Source of the DNA: an uncultured Bacteroidales bacterium
Lineage (GTDB): Bacteria; Bacteroidota; Bacteroidia; Bacteroidales; Muribaculaceae
DNA: 64,000 nt
Assembly: GCA_902800715.1 (NCBI GenBank)
Contig: CADCFN010000015.1
Location: 62,001-126,000 of the forward strand
Direction of reading: 5' to 3'
The notes below the pieces were generated by a model, which did no database searches, was not told the origin of the DNA, and worked only from the letters and a program-made list of their open reading frames with translations. The position numbers and the translations under genes were made by a program. Below are positions 8,309 to 16,894 of the stretch, piece by piece. How positions within the stretch are numbered: position 1 is the first letter of the stretch; each line of letters begins with the position of its first letter.

Positions 8309-9709
8309 TCATAAGTCTCGTCCTGGTTTGAGTTGTTCTGCATCGTCAAAGGTCAAAATGGCGTTGCACAGGGTAGCAGCCAGGTTACTGCCGCCCTTGC
8401 GACCATCGACGATGATTTTTGGAATATCCTTGAAAGGTTTGACCATGTGTTTGGACTCACGCACATGCACAAAGCCTACGGGCGCGGCGATGATGCCGGC
8501 GGGGTGGGCCTTGCCCTTGCGGATGAGGTCGCACAGTTCCATCAATGCCGTCGGCGCATTCCCGAAGGCAAACAGGGCGTCGGGATGTTCCTCAACAGCC
8601 AGACGGATGCCCGCCTGAGTGCGGGTGATGCCTTGTGTGGTAGCCATTTCGGCAACCCGTGGGTCACTCAAGTAGCACTTGGCCTCCACGCCTAATCGTG
8701 TCAGCGCACCCTTGCGAATGCCGCTGGTCACCATCGTCACGTCGGTCACGATGGTCTTGACTTCGCCTTTTGCGACCTTGTTATAGAGCGTTTCCACCGC
8801 ATGATCATCGGTATAGAGGATGCGTTCCATCTCAAAGTCGGCGGTCGTGTGGATGGCGTGCAGGAGCGCCCACTTGTGGTCAAGCGGGATGTCCTTGTTG
8901 CGCAGTTCGCTCTCGATAGTGCGGAACGACTCTATCATAATCTGCTGGCCTGGTTTCATCTCCTGGTTATTGCGTTCGCGATAATAACCGCGTGGGGTGA
9001 TGATGTGACTATCGCTGATATAGGACTGGGAGTTGCCGATGAGGATGACGGTGAACATGTCCACGCCTACGGGGTCGAACTCGCCGAGTGTGGTCACCTT
9101 GATTTCCTGTTCATCGCGTCCCGCCTGACGGACATAGCCCACAGGAGTATCGGCAGAGCGTTGCTGCAGGAACAGCTCTACCAGGCGATACAGTTGCCAG
9201 TAGCGGCCATTGGATTTGGGGTTATAGACGGCTGTAACAAAATCGCCCACTGCGGCTGCCTTGATGCGGCGCTCAATCACTTCCCACGGGGTCATCAAGT
9301 CGCTGAGCGAAATGATGCATAGGTCATGGCCGATAGGAGCGCCCAACAACGAAGCGGCTTTCTGAAAGGCTGAAATGCCGGGCAATGATTCAATCTCGAC
9401 GTTAGATTGGCGTTCACGCTTCATCTCAAAAACCAGCGGCGTCATGCCATAGATGCCCGCGTCCCCCGAGGAAATAACAACAACGGTCTTACCTTGCTCG
9501 GCCAGTTCAAAAGCCTGCTCGGCACGTTCGCGTTCCCGCTTCATGCCCGTGTCGATGCACTCGCAATCCTCCTTGACGTATTCCTGGATGAACTGGAAAT
9601 AGTATTTATAACCCACAATGGCGTCAGCTGCGCGCACTGCTTCAAGTACGGCGGGCGTAATATCTTCTTTACTGCCAGGTCCGATGCCTGCTACTATAAT
9701 TTTACTCAT
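8309..9709 (-). CDS. cbiHC: Fused CbiH-CbiC: precorrin-3B C17-methyltransferase / precorrin-8X methylmutase
   Basis: Start at MSKIIVAG (9709) fits the CbiH N-terminus; an upstream in-frame ATG adds 21 residues without family character. Residues 1 to about 245 are CbiH/CobJ (VAGIGPGSKEDITPAV, VVVISSGDAGIYGM, LPGISAFQKAASLLGAPIGHD in part), which methylates C17 with ring contraction. The rest is CbiC/CobH (IEHRLD-type helical start QIMIESFRTIESEL, VTDVTMVTSGIRKG, IAAPVGFVHVRESK), which moves the C11 methyl to C12. It lies 81 bases downstream of the second TonB receptor gene in the riboswitch-headed operon. Confidence 0.92.
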   Translation of the reverse strand: MSKIIVAGIGPGSKEDITPAVLEAVRAADAIVGYKYYFQFIQEYVKEDCECIDTGMKRERERAEQAFELAEQGKTVVVISSGDAGIYGMTPLVFEMKRERQSNVEIESLPGISAFQKAASLLGAPIGHDLCIISLSDLMTPWEVIERRIKAAAVGDFVTAVYNPKSNGRYWQLYRLVELFLQQRSADTPVGYVRQAGRDEQEIKVTTLGEFDPVGVDMFTVILIGNSQSYISDSHIITPRGYYRERNNQEMKPGQQIMIESFRTIESELRNKDIPLDHKWALLHAIHTTADFEMERILYTDDHAVETLYNKVAKGEVKTIVTDVTMVTSGIRKGALTRLGVEAKCYLSDPRVAEMATTQGITRTQAGIRLAVEEHPDALFAFGNAPTALMELCDLIRKGKAHPAGIIAAPVGFVHVRESKHMVKPFKDIPKIIVDGRKGGSNLAATLCNAILTFDDAEQLKPGRDL

Positions 9710-9790
9710 ATCAGTCGCAAATTTAGCAAAAAAGATTAAAAATGGAGGCACTGTCTCCCGACAATCCTCCATAATGATTACAATATAAGG

Positions 9791-11857
9791 TTACTTGATT
9801 TTCAATTTCAGACCAATCACGAGCATGCGGCCCGGGGAATACAGGGCATACTTGCGGTTGGAAGAGTCGATGCGGCGGTCCACTTTGTCAAAGATGTTGT
9901 CGATGCCGATGCTCGGCTCCAGATACAAATGTTTCAACCCATCAAATGAGTGAGACGTGTTTAGGTTCCAGATACCATAGCCTGGAGCATCCTCATAGTC
10001 GGGATAGTAGGTCTTGGATTGCAACCTGCCGTTGATGTTCACGTTAAGGCCGTAATTTCCCCAACTGTGGAAATAGTTGGCTGCAATAGTGGCGGCATTG
10101 CGGATGCTGCGCTCCAGCGGTGTCCATTGGTCTCCGCTGCAGGTGCGGGCATAGGTGTAAACGTAGTTAGCCGACAGGTTGAAGCCACGGAACAGGTTGG
10201 CTGACACGTTTACTTGCACGCCCTTGACGTCGCCCTTGTCGCTGTTCTTGTAAAGCGAGTAGCGTTCGAGGCTATGAGCCTGGTCATCAGTCATCTCGGG
10301 AAATTCGGCCCGTAGCATGGCCAGTGAGGTGGCATCCACATCGATGTTCTGCCTGATGACCATGTCGTTGATGCGGTTGATGAAGCCCGTCACGCTCACG
10401 GCAAGGATATTGCTGCGATACTCGGCATTGAGCGAGAAATAGTTGCTCTTCTCGGGCTTGAGGTCCTTGTTGCCGAAGATAATCTGAGCCTTGCCACGAT
10501 TGACCGAGAAATAGTGGTAATACAACTCGTCAAGACCTGGAGCGCGGAAACTCGCCGAATAGGTGGCACGCAGGCGGAAGTTGCCAGGGGCATACATCAG
10601 CGTGGCTTTGGGCGTGAGATGCCAGTTGAAGGTCTCGTGATAGGTCAGGCGCAGTCCCGCCGTGGCAGTGAGTCGGTCAAAAAAGGTCATCTCGTGCTGG
10701 GCAAAGGCGGCTGCCGTATAGACGTTCTGCTTGATGTTGCCCGATGTGGCGGTGAGGTAATCCTTGCGCCAGTCGGCACCGAAAATGGTCGTTGAATTTT
10801 TCATCAGCCCCAGGATGGCTTTCAATTGGCCTTCCATCGAGCGCTGCTTTTTGGACTGCACATAATCACCGATGGCATAGTTCTTGGTCGCTACGTCATA
10901 TTGCTTGCCGTAGCGGAAACGGTCGACCGTGAAATCGGTCTGCAACGAGTTGCGGCTCGTGAACTTGTAGATACCGCCCACGTTCCAGCGCAGGCCCTTG
11001 TAACGCATCTCATAGTCGGTGCCGCCAGTGATGTCTTTGCGGGTTGCAGGGCGGTCGGTAATCTTGTAGGAGTAGTCGATGCCGGCATTCAGCGCCAGGT
11101 GCTCGTTGGGGGCATAGGTGAACTTTTGGCCCACGAGGTTAGCGCGATAGCCCGTGAAGAACGGTGCAATGGTCGGCTGGGTCTCGGTTTCAGAGCCCTT
11201 GATGTACTCCACATCATTGATGCGGTAACTGTCGGCTCGGTCACGCGAGAATGAGGTATAGGAGCCGAAGCCGTTCTTGTAGATGTCCAGGGCAATGTTT
11301 TCGGTCAGTTGGCCATGGCCCGACACGCGCGTGTCGCTGGTCACACTCACCAAATCGCGTGTGGGCTGGTCGGTGATGATGTTGATGACACCGGCGATAG
11401 CGTCCGAGCCGTAGAGCGACGAAGCGGCACCGTCGAGCACCTCGATGCGTTTCACGCGCGCCATGTTGATGCGGTTCAAATCGACGTTATTGGAGATATC
11501 GCCCGTCAGTTTCTGGCCATTAATCAAAATCAAAATATACTTGTTTCCCAGTCCGTTGAGCCTCAAGAAAGTACCCATCGAGTTGGGCGCCATCGATACT
11601 TGGGGCATCATGCGCGTCAAGGCACCATCAAAGGTGGTGATACCTTGCTCCTTGATTTCTTGACTGCTGAGTACATGGACTGGAGTGGCGGTGGATTTCA
11701 GGCGCTGGTGGTGACCCGAACCGGTCACAACCACGGGATTTAAGGTATAAGAGCGGCTCATCATCGACGAGTCGCTGCGTTCCATCTTGTGGATTTGGGA
11801 AACAGCAGCACTCCAGGAAAGGAGTGCCACTGTAATTAATATGATTTTCTTAATCAC
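9791..11857 (-). CDS. TonB-dependent outer-membrane receptor, BtuB-like (second copy)
   Basis: 688 aa with signal peptide (MIKKIILITVALLSWSAAVS), a TonB-box-like region, a plug domain (LNPVVVTGSG, LNGLGNKYILILINGQKL, IEVLDGAASSLYGSDAIAGVINIIT given in part) and a 22-strand-type barrel ending in K-I-K. It takes up a large ligand, most likely a corrinoid, across the outer membrane with TonB energy. The position inside the cobalamin operon supports that substrate; the plug alone is not specific. It resembles the upstream receptor at 13.0-15.2 kb in plug layout and motif order, so the two may divide substrates. Confidence 0.88.
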   Translation of the reverse strand: MIKKIILITVALLSWSAAVSQIHKMERSDSSMMSRSYTLNPVVVTGSGHHQRLKSTATPVHVLSSQEIKEQGITTFDGALTRMMPQVSMAPNSMGTFLRLNGLGNKYILILINGQKLTGDISNNVDLNRINMARVKRIEVLDGAASSLYGSDAIAGVINIITDQPTRDLVSVTSDTRVSGHGQLTENIALDIYKNGFGSYTSFSRDRADSYRINDVEYIKGSETETQPTIAPFFTGYRANLVGQKFTYAPNEHLALNAGIDYSYKITDRPATRKDITGGTDYEMRYKGLRWNVGGIYKFTSRNSLQTDFTVDRFRYGKQYDVATKNYAIGDYVQSKKQRSMEGQLKAILGLMKNSTTIFGADWRKDYLTATSGNIKQNVYTAAAFAQHEMTFFDRLTATAGLRLTYHETFNWHLTPKATLMYAPGNFRLRATYSASFRAPGLDELYYHYFSVNRGKAQIIFGNKDLKPEKSNYFSLNAEYRSNILAVSVTGFINRINDMVIRQNIDVDATSLAMLRAEFPEMTDDQAHSLERYSLYKNSDKGDVKGVQVNVSANLFRGFNLSANYVYTYARTCSGDQWTPLERSIRNAATIAANYFHSWGNYGLNVNINGRLQSKTYYPDYEDAPGYGIWNLNTSHSFDGLKHLYLEPSIGIDNIFDKVDRRIDSSNRKYALYSPGRMLVIGLKLKIK

Positions 11858-11871
11858 TTTTGTTAAAGTTT

Positions 11872-11945
11872 AAACTACGAATTACACCAATTTAATGAAT
11901 GTTTCGTTGCGAGTCAATTAGTTTAATTAGTGTAATTCGTAGTTT
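11872..11945. repeat. Intergenic palindrome, same family as 2024-2097
   Basis: Perfect 16-bp arms aaactacgaattacac (11872-11887) and gtgtaattcgtagttt (11930-11945) with 42 bases between, in the gap after the cbiK-like gene. It shares the end sequence gtaattcgtagtttt with the palindrome at 2024-2097. Confidence 0.7.
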
Positions 11946-11954
11946 TGAATTGAT

Positions 11955-13049
11955 TTACTCGGGATTCTTGCTGTGGTAGAAATCGAGGGGCTCGCCGTTG
12001 ATGGCGTCACGGGTGTGGTTCATCCACACTTGACGGATGGTGGGGAGCTCCAGCAGACCCTTCTCAATCATGGTCGAATTGTTGCACTCGTAACCCAAGT
12101 GGTGGAAGTACATCTTCCAGGAGGTGTCCTCAACCTCACCCTCATCGTTGGGGGTGAACTTGGTGCCGTCCCAGTTGTCATCGTCATCACCTGCCATGTC
12201 GTTGTGACCATGGTCACCGTCAATCGACATCAGGGGGTGGCAATATACCTTACCGCTGGTGATACCGGCGGCAACCATACGCTCATATACGTCGGTCTTG
12301 AAGTTGTCCATCATGTCAACGGTACCCACAAAGTAGTTCTTGTTGAACTGCTGGAGGGCCTCCTCGAGCTGGGTATAGCGCACGTTTGCCTTGTAGGTGT
12401 CATAGGAGTCGGGGTTACCGTGGCCCATAAAGGCAACAACACCCTCGCTAGCCTGCTTGTTGTAGAGCTTGTTCAGCTCGGTGGCAACGAGGTTCACATC
12501 AGCCTCGGCATCCTGCAACAGGGGCACACCCAGCTTGAGGTCAACAATCGACAGATACTTGTCGCTGATGTCACCGTTGGCGTTGTTGGCAAAGTCCTTG
12601 ATGTAGTTAATCACGCGGGTATATTCCTCACCGGGAATCACCTGCAGCGATTGAACGACGATTTCCATGTACTCAACCTCGGCAAAGGCGTTGAGCCAGA
12701 AGGGAGGAGCATAGAAATTGCGGGGGTCAACATTCTCACCGGCAGCTGCGCGGTTGATGCAGATGGCAGAGGAGAATGACAGGAATACGTCATAACCGGG
12801 GAAAGCCTGCTTGTAGGCGGCTACAGTGGCATCAAATGCGTTGTAAGCCTGCTCCCAGGTTGAGCCAAAGGCAACCAGCAGGATAGCCTTGTCGCTCTTC
12901 TTCTGTGACTTCACGGTCTGAGTAACGGCTTTCTGGTAAATGGTGTAGTTGTTCTCAACGGGATCGTCCTTGTCATCTTTACAGGAAGTGATACCCATGG
13001 TCAGACAGATTGCCATCATGGCAATCAATAAAGATTTAATCTTCATCAT
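11955..13049 (-). CDS. CbiK-like cobaltochelatase, periplasmic lipoprotein
   Basis: CbiK-type chelatases insert cobalt into sirohydrochlorin. This one carries a lipoprotein signal (MGITSC, Cys about residue 23), so it is exported. Chelatase features: AILLVAFGSTWEQAYNAFDA near residue 56, VVAFMGHGNPDSYD with a candidate metal-ligand His, and HPLMSIDGDHGHNDMAGDDD with a second His plus a His/Asp-rich stretch. Its start overlaps the btuB-like stop by 14 bases, so both are coupled, and a second TonB receptor follows. That context argues for handling of corrinoid, cobalt or tetrapyrrole in the periplasm. Whether it is an active cobaltochelatase or a binding/dechelating relative is not decided by sequence. 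Confidence 0.82.
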   Translation of the reverse strand: MMKIKSLLIAMMAICLTMGITSCKDDKDDPVENNYTIYQKAVTQTVKSQKKSDKAILLVAFGSTWEQAYNAFDATVAAYKQAFPGYDVFLSFSSAICINRAAAGENVDPRNFYAPPFWLNAFAEVEYMEIVVQSLQVIPGEEYTRVINYIKDFANNANGDISDKYLSIVDLKLGVPLLQDAEADVNLVATELNKLYNKQASEGVVAFMGHGNPDSYDTYKANVRYTQLEEALQQFNKNYFVGTVDMMDNFKTDVYERMVAAGITSGKVYCHPLMSIDGDHGHNDMAGDDDDNWDGTKFTPNDEGEVEDTSWKMYFHHLGYECNNSTMIEKGLLELPTIRQVWMNHTRDAINGEPLDFYHSKNPE

Positions 13050-15180
13050 TGTTTTGTTGTTTATAGTTAGACTTATACTTATTAAAAAGTTTCTTTCCTT
13101 GATTGAAGCGGATAGTCAGGGACACATAGCCTGTGCGCCCTGGGGTTGTCGTGCCCAGGTGCAGTCCGTGAGGCGTGCGGTCGCAGTAGTTGAAAATGTT
13201 GTCCACACCAGTCTCTACGCGCCAGGTAGTCGCCTTGAAGTGACCCAGGTCATGCGTGGTGGACAGGCGCCAGGTCTGGTAGCCCTTGCCGTTGCCGTCG
13301 TCCTGATAATAGCGTTTGCTCGACATGCGGCCATAGATGCCCACGCCCAAGCGGTAGTCATTCGAGAAACGATGTCCCCAGGTGGCAAACCAGTTGCCCT
13401 TGTGGTGGGCCATGCCGTCGATGGTGACTTTGCGCATCTTGTCGTGGTTGGTGTCATATTGGTTGGCATCGGTGTCCAGGTAACTGTAGCCCAGACCGAA
13501 AGCAAACTCGCGCCACTGGTAATTGACATTCACGTCAACGCCGTAGGTCTTGGCGTCCTCAATGTTCTGGTACTGACGCGTTTTGACGGGGTCATATTGG
13601 ATGATATACTCGTCAGGGGCCTGATAGTTGGGAATCGTCACCAGGGCAATCATGTCTTTAACCTTATTATAATAACCCGTGACGGTCACATTCAAGCCCC
13701 GCCAACCATATTCGCCGCTTAGCGAGAAATAGTTGCTCGACTGGGGCTTGAGGTCGGTGTTGCCAAGGTAGAGATAGGTGCCACTCATCTGGCGCACGTA
13801 GCGATAGAACAGTTCGCGGATGGCGGGCGTCTTGAAGCCCTGGCTCCAAGTGGCACGCAAGCGCCAGGGTTGTCCAATCTTCCACATTGCCGACACCTTG
13901 GGCGTCAATTTGGTGCCGAACTGCTCGTTTTGGTTCAGACGCAAGCCGGCGGTGATGTTCACGTTGTGGATGAGGTTGAATTCGTCCTGCACATATACGG
14001 CAGCGGTCCAGTCGCTGGCCTTGCCGCCCTTGACACGGGTTGGGGCATGCAGCCAGTCGTAGCGGAACTCTGCACCGGCACTCAGGATGTTCTCGTAGGG
14101 TAGGGTGAACACACCCTTCAAGGCCGCCATCGTGCGTTGCTGGTCACTCTGCAGTTCCTTTTGGTCAGGAAGATAGGGGTAGTAGGGATAGTAGGCTGTG
14201 CCCGCGCTCTTCTCGTAGTCCTCGACGAGCGTGGTGGCGGTGTAGTAGTAATAATAGGCATGGCGGTGCCAGTCCACGTCGAGCGAAATGTAGTCGGTCT
14301 TTGACTTGTTCCACTTGCCGCCAACAGATGCCGAGCCGTTGTGGTACTCCATGTCCCAGGTTTTCACGTCGTAGTGGGGATGATGGCCGCTCACGCGGTA
14401 GATGCGCTTCCAGTAGGTGCTGCCGTCGGCATAGAATTCCAGATTCTTTGTCGGCTGATAGGTCAACCGCTCAGCGACCTGCCAGTTTGTATGGCGGTTC
14501 ACGGTCTTGTTGCGGGAGTCGGTGATGGGAGGCTCAGAGCCTTCGGTATGCTCGACCGAGGTGTTCTGCCAGCCGTCGCTGTGCTGCAGCTGGAAGTTGG
14601 TGTAGGAGCTGAATTTGCCGTAGTTTAACGCCAGACCATTGTGCTGACGCACGTCGCCATAGCTACCCACGCGTGTGGTGTTTTCAATCAGCAAACCCTC
14701 CTCGCGGTGTTTCTTGGTGATGATGTTTACTACACCTGCAATGGCATCCGAGCCATAGAGCGCACTCGACGCACCCTTCACGATTTCGATTTTCTCGATA
14801 TTCTGCGGGTCAATCAGCGACAAGTCATTTTGCCCGCCCACGTCGCCATGGATGCGCTTGCCGTCAATCAAAACCAAGATATAGCTGTTGCCCAAGCCGT
14901 TCAGTTGCATTTGGGAGCCCATGTCATCCTGATTGAAGGCAAACGACGCAGTGAGACCACCCAGGATGTCCTCGATGCTCTTGCCTGCATAGTTGCGCAG
15001 CATCTTGCTGGTAATCACCTCGGTCTGTACGGGCGCATCCTTCAGCAGGTGCTGCGTGCCAGTACCCGTTACTACCACCTCGGGCAGACTATCCTGCCTC
15101 CAGATGTCATTCTGTCCATTGACAGCCGCAAACGTGCATAAAGCCAGCACTGCTGCTGTCAGTCTTTTTCTTTTCTTCAT
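13036..15180 (-). CDS. btuB: TonB-dependent cobalamin receptor, BtuB-like
   Basis: First gene after the riboswitch. Start chosen at 15180 (MKKRKRLTAAVLALCTFAAV, a signal peptide); the longer reading frame runs into the leader. Plug: LPEVVVTGTGTQH, LNGLGNSYILVLIDGKRIHG, IEIVKGASSALYGSDAIAGV. Barrel: about 550 residues with alternating aromatic strands. Corrinoid transport is supported by the cis riboswitch. The last strand is followed by a polar tail (QGKKLFNKYKSNYKQQNNDED in part) that is longer than usual after the terminal aromatic residue. Confidence 0.9.
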   Translation of the reverse strand: MKKRKRLTAAVLALCTFAAVNGQNDIWRQDSLPEVVVTGTGTQHLLKDAPVQTEVITSKMLRNYAGKSIEDILGGLTASFAFNQDDMGSQMQLNGLGNSYILVLIDGKRIHGDVGGQNDLSLIDPQNIEKIEIVKGASSALYGSDAIAGVVNIITKKHREEGLLIENTTRVGSYGDVRQHNGLALNYGKFSSYTNFQLQHSDGWQNTSVEHTEGSEPPITDSRNKTVNRHTNWQVAERLTYQPTKNLEFYADGSTYWKRIYRVSGHHPHYDVKTWDMEYHNGSASVGGKWNKSKTDYISLDVDWHRHAYYYYYTATTLVEDYEKSAGTAYYPYYPYLPDQKELQSDQQRTMAALKGVFTLPYENILSAGAEFRYDWLHAPTRVKGGKASDWTAAVYVQDEFNLIHNVNITAGLRLNQNEQFGTKLTPKVSAMWKIGQPWRLRATWSQGFKTPAIRELFYRYVRQMSGTYLYLGNTDLKPQSSNYFSLSGEYGWRGLNVTVTGYYNKVKDMIALVTIPNYQAPDEYIIQYDPVKTRQYQNIEDAKTYGVDVNVNYQWREFAFGLGYSYLDTDANQYDTNHDKMRKVTIDGMAHHKGNWFATWGHRFSNDYRLGVGIYGRMSSKRYYQDDGNGKGYQTWRLSTTHDLGHFKATTWRVETGVDNIFNYCDRTPHGLHLGTTTPGRTGYVSLTIRFNQGKKLFNKYKSNYKQQNNDED

Positions 15181-15221
15181 TTGCTTTCCGTCACACCTGT
15201 TCCTGAGTGAACGTACTAAAT

Positions 15222-15304
15222 AGTTTTTAGTCTCTAGTCTATAGTTCCCAGTCATAATAGTTCGCAAAACCAACTATTGACTGTTAACTATAAACTATTA
15301 ACTG
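15222..15304. repeat. TAGTCTC and AACTATT short repeats between riboswitch and btuB
   Basis: From 15222 a run of tagtttttagtctctagtc-type units is followed by aactattgactgttaactat-type units to 15304. They lie in the leader between the riboswitch and the btuB-like start codon, so they are transcribed. They resemble the phrases at 5-22, 822-856 and 45358-45381. Confidence 0.5.
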
Positions 15305-15307
15305 ATA

Positions 15308-15480
15308 TGGCAGGTCTTCTGACTTTTCCCCAGTCTGCTTTGCCTTCCCAGCCATGTCCACGGCCAGTGACATTTAGTAAGCAGACCCTGTGTTTGAGGG
15401 GATTACAGCTGCAGGTACAGTTCCGGACTCTCACCGGATTCCCTTGCATCGCAGTGGCCCAAAGCCACCCGATTACCATC
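15308..15480 (-). promoter_or_regulatory. Cobalamin (AdoCbl) riboswitch
   Basis: Read on the minus strand, the segment contains the conserved cobalamin-riboswitch blocks in order: a GGGAA(T)CCGGTGAGAGTCCGG block (complement of about 15421-15446), CTGTACCTGCAGCTGTAA, a GCCACTG block near the 5' end, and the terminal AGTCAGAAGACCTGCC (complement of 15309-15324). It sits between the promoter at 15492 and the btuB-like gene and should repress the leftward transport-biosynthesis operon when cobalamin is plentiful. Confidence 0.95.
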
Positions 15481-15491
15481 ATTTACGGCCG

Positions 15492-15499
15492 CAAAGGTA
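15492..15499 (-). promoter_or_regulatory. -7 box of the riboswitch-controlled cobalamin operon
   Basis: The complement reads TACCTTTG followed by CGGCCG, and lies just upstream of the riboswitch 5' end. This places the transcription start within a few bases of the aptamer. Confidence 0.75.
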
Positions 15500-15938
15500 C
15501 AACAATTTCCTCAACTACCAACCAAACCACCCCAAAAACCATGATAAAAAGAACTATTAGTATGACAGTTCATGTTTCCCGTTCCGTTCTCCTTGTTTCA
15601 ACCACATAGCATAGACCTAGAACAATTAATTAGGTATGATAAGGCTTTTTTGTAATTGATTATTATTCAAATGAAGATGTCCCAATAAGAAAAAACTGGA
15701 GAATGATTCATCCTCTTAATTTATCTTTGTGGAACTAACGGAATCAAGGGCCAAAGATTAAAATGAATCTCTATCGCTTGGGCTTCGAGGGCCGATTTTG
15801 ACGGATAAAAGCATTAGTCTGCTTATTTGAGTTTGCTCTTTCGCTGCAGTTTTTTCAGAGGACTATTTGCTTTATTTGAAAAGTTTTTGTATATTTGATG
15901 TCGGAAATAAAAACAACGTAACAACACTTAATGAAACA
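15500..15938. other. Intergenic region between divergent units
   Basis: 440 bases without a convincing gene. It holds a TATCTTTG box at 15722-15729 with no obvious ORF behind it, and TATATTTG at 15890-15897 with TTTG at 15875-15878, a good promoter for the esterase gene at 15939. The rest shows nothing recognisable. Confidence 0.5.
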
Positions 15939-16517
15939 ATGAAAACTATCGTTTATTTTCATGGCTATGGATCCAGCAGCCAAAGTAATTCAGCAACTTG
16001 TCTTGCCAAGAATATGCCAGAGTTCAATGTGATTGCCCCGGATATTCCTGTAGACCCTGAAGAGGCATTGCCTTTTCTGAAGAATTACTGTGCTGAGAAT
16101 AGAGTTGATCTCATCATCGGTACCAGCATGGGTGGCATGTATGCCATGCAGATGTCGGATTATCCCCGCATTTGCGTTAATCCCGCTCTGCACATGTCGC
16201 ATAAAAAGGATATCCTCCAGGTAGGCACCTTCGAGCGTTTCCAGCCGACAGCCGATGGCCAGACACATTTCACGATTACCGAAGAAATCACTGAGCACTT
16301 CAAAGAGATGGAGCAGCACCTGTTTGACGGCATCACGAGTGAAAACCAGTCCCTGTGTTGGGGCTTCTTTGCCGACGGGGATACACTGGTCAACTGCAAG
16401 GCTGAGTTTGCCCAGCATTTCACCCATGTGGATGATTTCCACGGCGAGCACCGCATGAACGATCAGGTCATTCGCGACGTCATCATTCCCGCAGCCCAAA
16501 AAATCCTTGCGGAGTAA
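15939..16517 (+). CDS. YqiA-like alpha/beta-hydrolase (esterase)
   Basis: 192 aa, start at ATG 15939 (MKTIVYFHGYGSSSQS); an upstream start would add a sequence without family character. The nucleophile elbow is GTSMGG at about residue 64, HGYGSS supplies the oxyanion region, and the C-terminal HVDDFHGEHRMND has a candidate catalytic His. Size and motif order match the YqiA/UPF0227 group of small cytoplasmic esterases. Substrate unknown. The promoter at 15890 suggests an independent unit. Confidence 0.75.
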   Translation: MKTIVYFHGYGSSSQSNSATCLAKNMPEFNVIAPDIPVDPEEALPFLKNYCAENRVDLIIGTSMGGMYAMQMSDYPRICVNPALHMSHKKDILQVGTFERFQPTADGQTHFTITEEITEHFKEMEQHLFDGITSENQSLCWGFFADGDTLVNCKAEFAQHFTHVDDFHGEHRMNDQVIRDVIIPAAQKILAE

Positions 16518-16541
16518 TCAACCGTGTAGCCTCTGCTGGTG

Positions 16542-16721
16542 TCAGGGCTCATATTGCTGGCACCAGTAGTGGAACCGCAGCAGGAGAATGATAGCCGCGG
16601 TACAGAACAGTTTGTTCCAGACCGAGATGTTACCAACAATCTCAGGCGACCAGCATACTGCTATCATCACCACACCTGCCACAACATGAATCGTTACCAT
16701 AAAAATCTTGTCCTTGTTCAT
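16542..16721 (-). CDS. Small two-helix membrane protein, unknown function
   Basis: About 59 aa (MNKDKIFMVTIHVVAGVVMI...) with two hydrophobic segments separated by a short polar turn and a C-terminal RFHYWCQQYEP tail. An in-frame ATG at 16736 would add MIFKI. It converges on the esterase with 25 bases between. The hydrophobic pattern and stop/start layout make it a plausible gene, but no family is recognised. Confidence 0.5.
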   Translation of the reverse strand: MNKDKIFMVTIHVVAGVVMIAVCWSPEIVGNISVWNKLFCTAAIILLLRFHYWCQQYEP

Positions 16722-16894
16722 AATCTTAAAAATCATTAGTTCCTAATTTTGGTCTTAAAATGTAAAAATGCCCCCAAAATATTAAAACGAAAATCGATAA
16801 AAATTTCATTAGGTTGCTTTTTTATCAAAAGTTGGGAAATATGCCATAGATTTGTTATCTTTGCAATCCAATAATTAACCATTTATCACTACAT

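Noticed and set aside
15722-15729. Promoter box TATCTTTG for a possible small RNA or gene
   Set aside because: No ORF, hairpin terminator or conserved sequence follows within 200 bases; kept only as a note in the intergenic entry.
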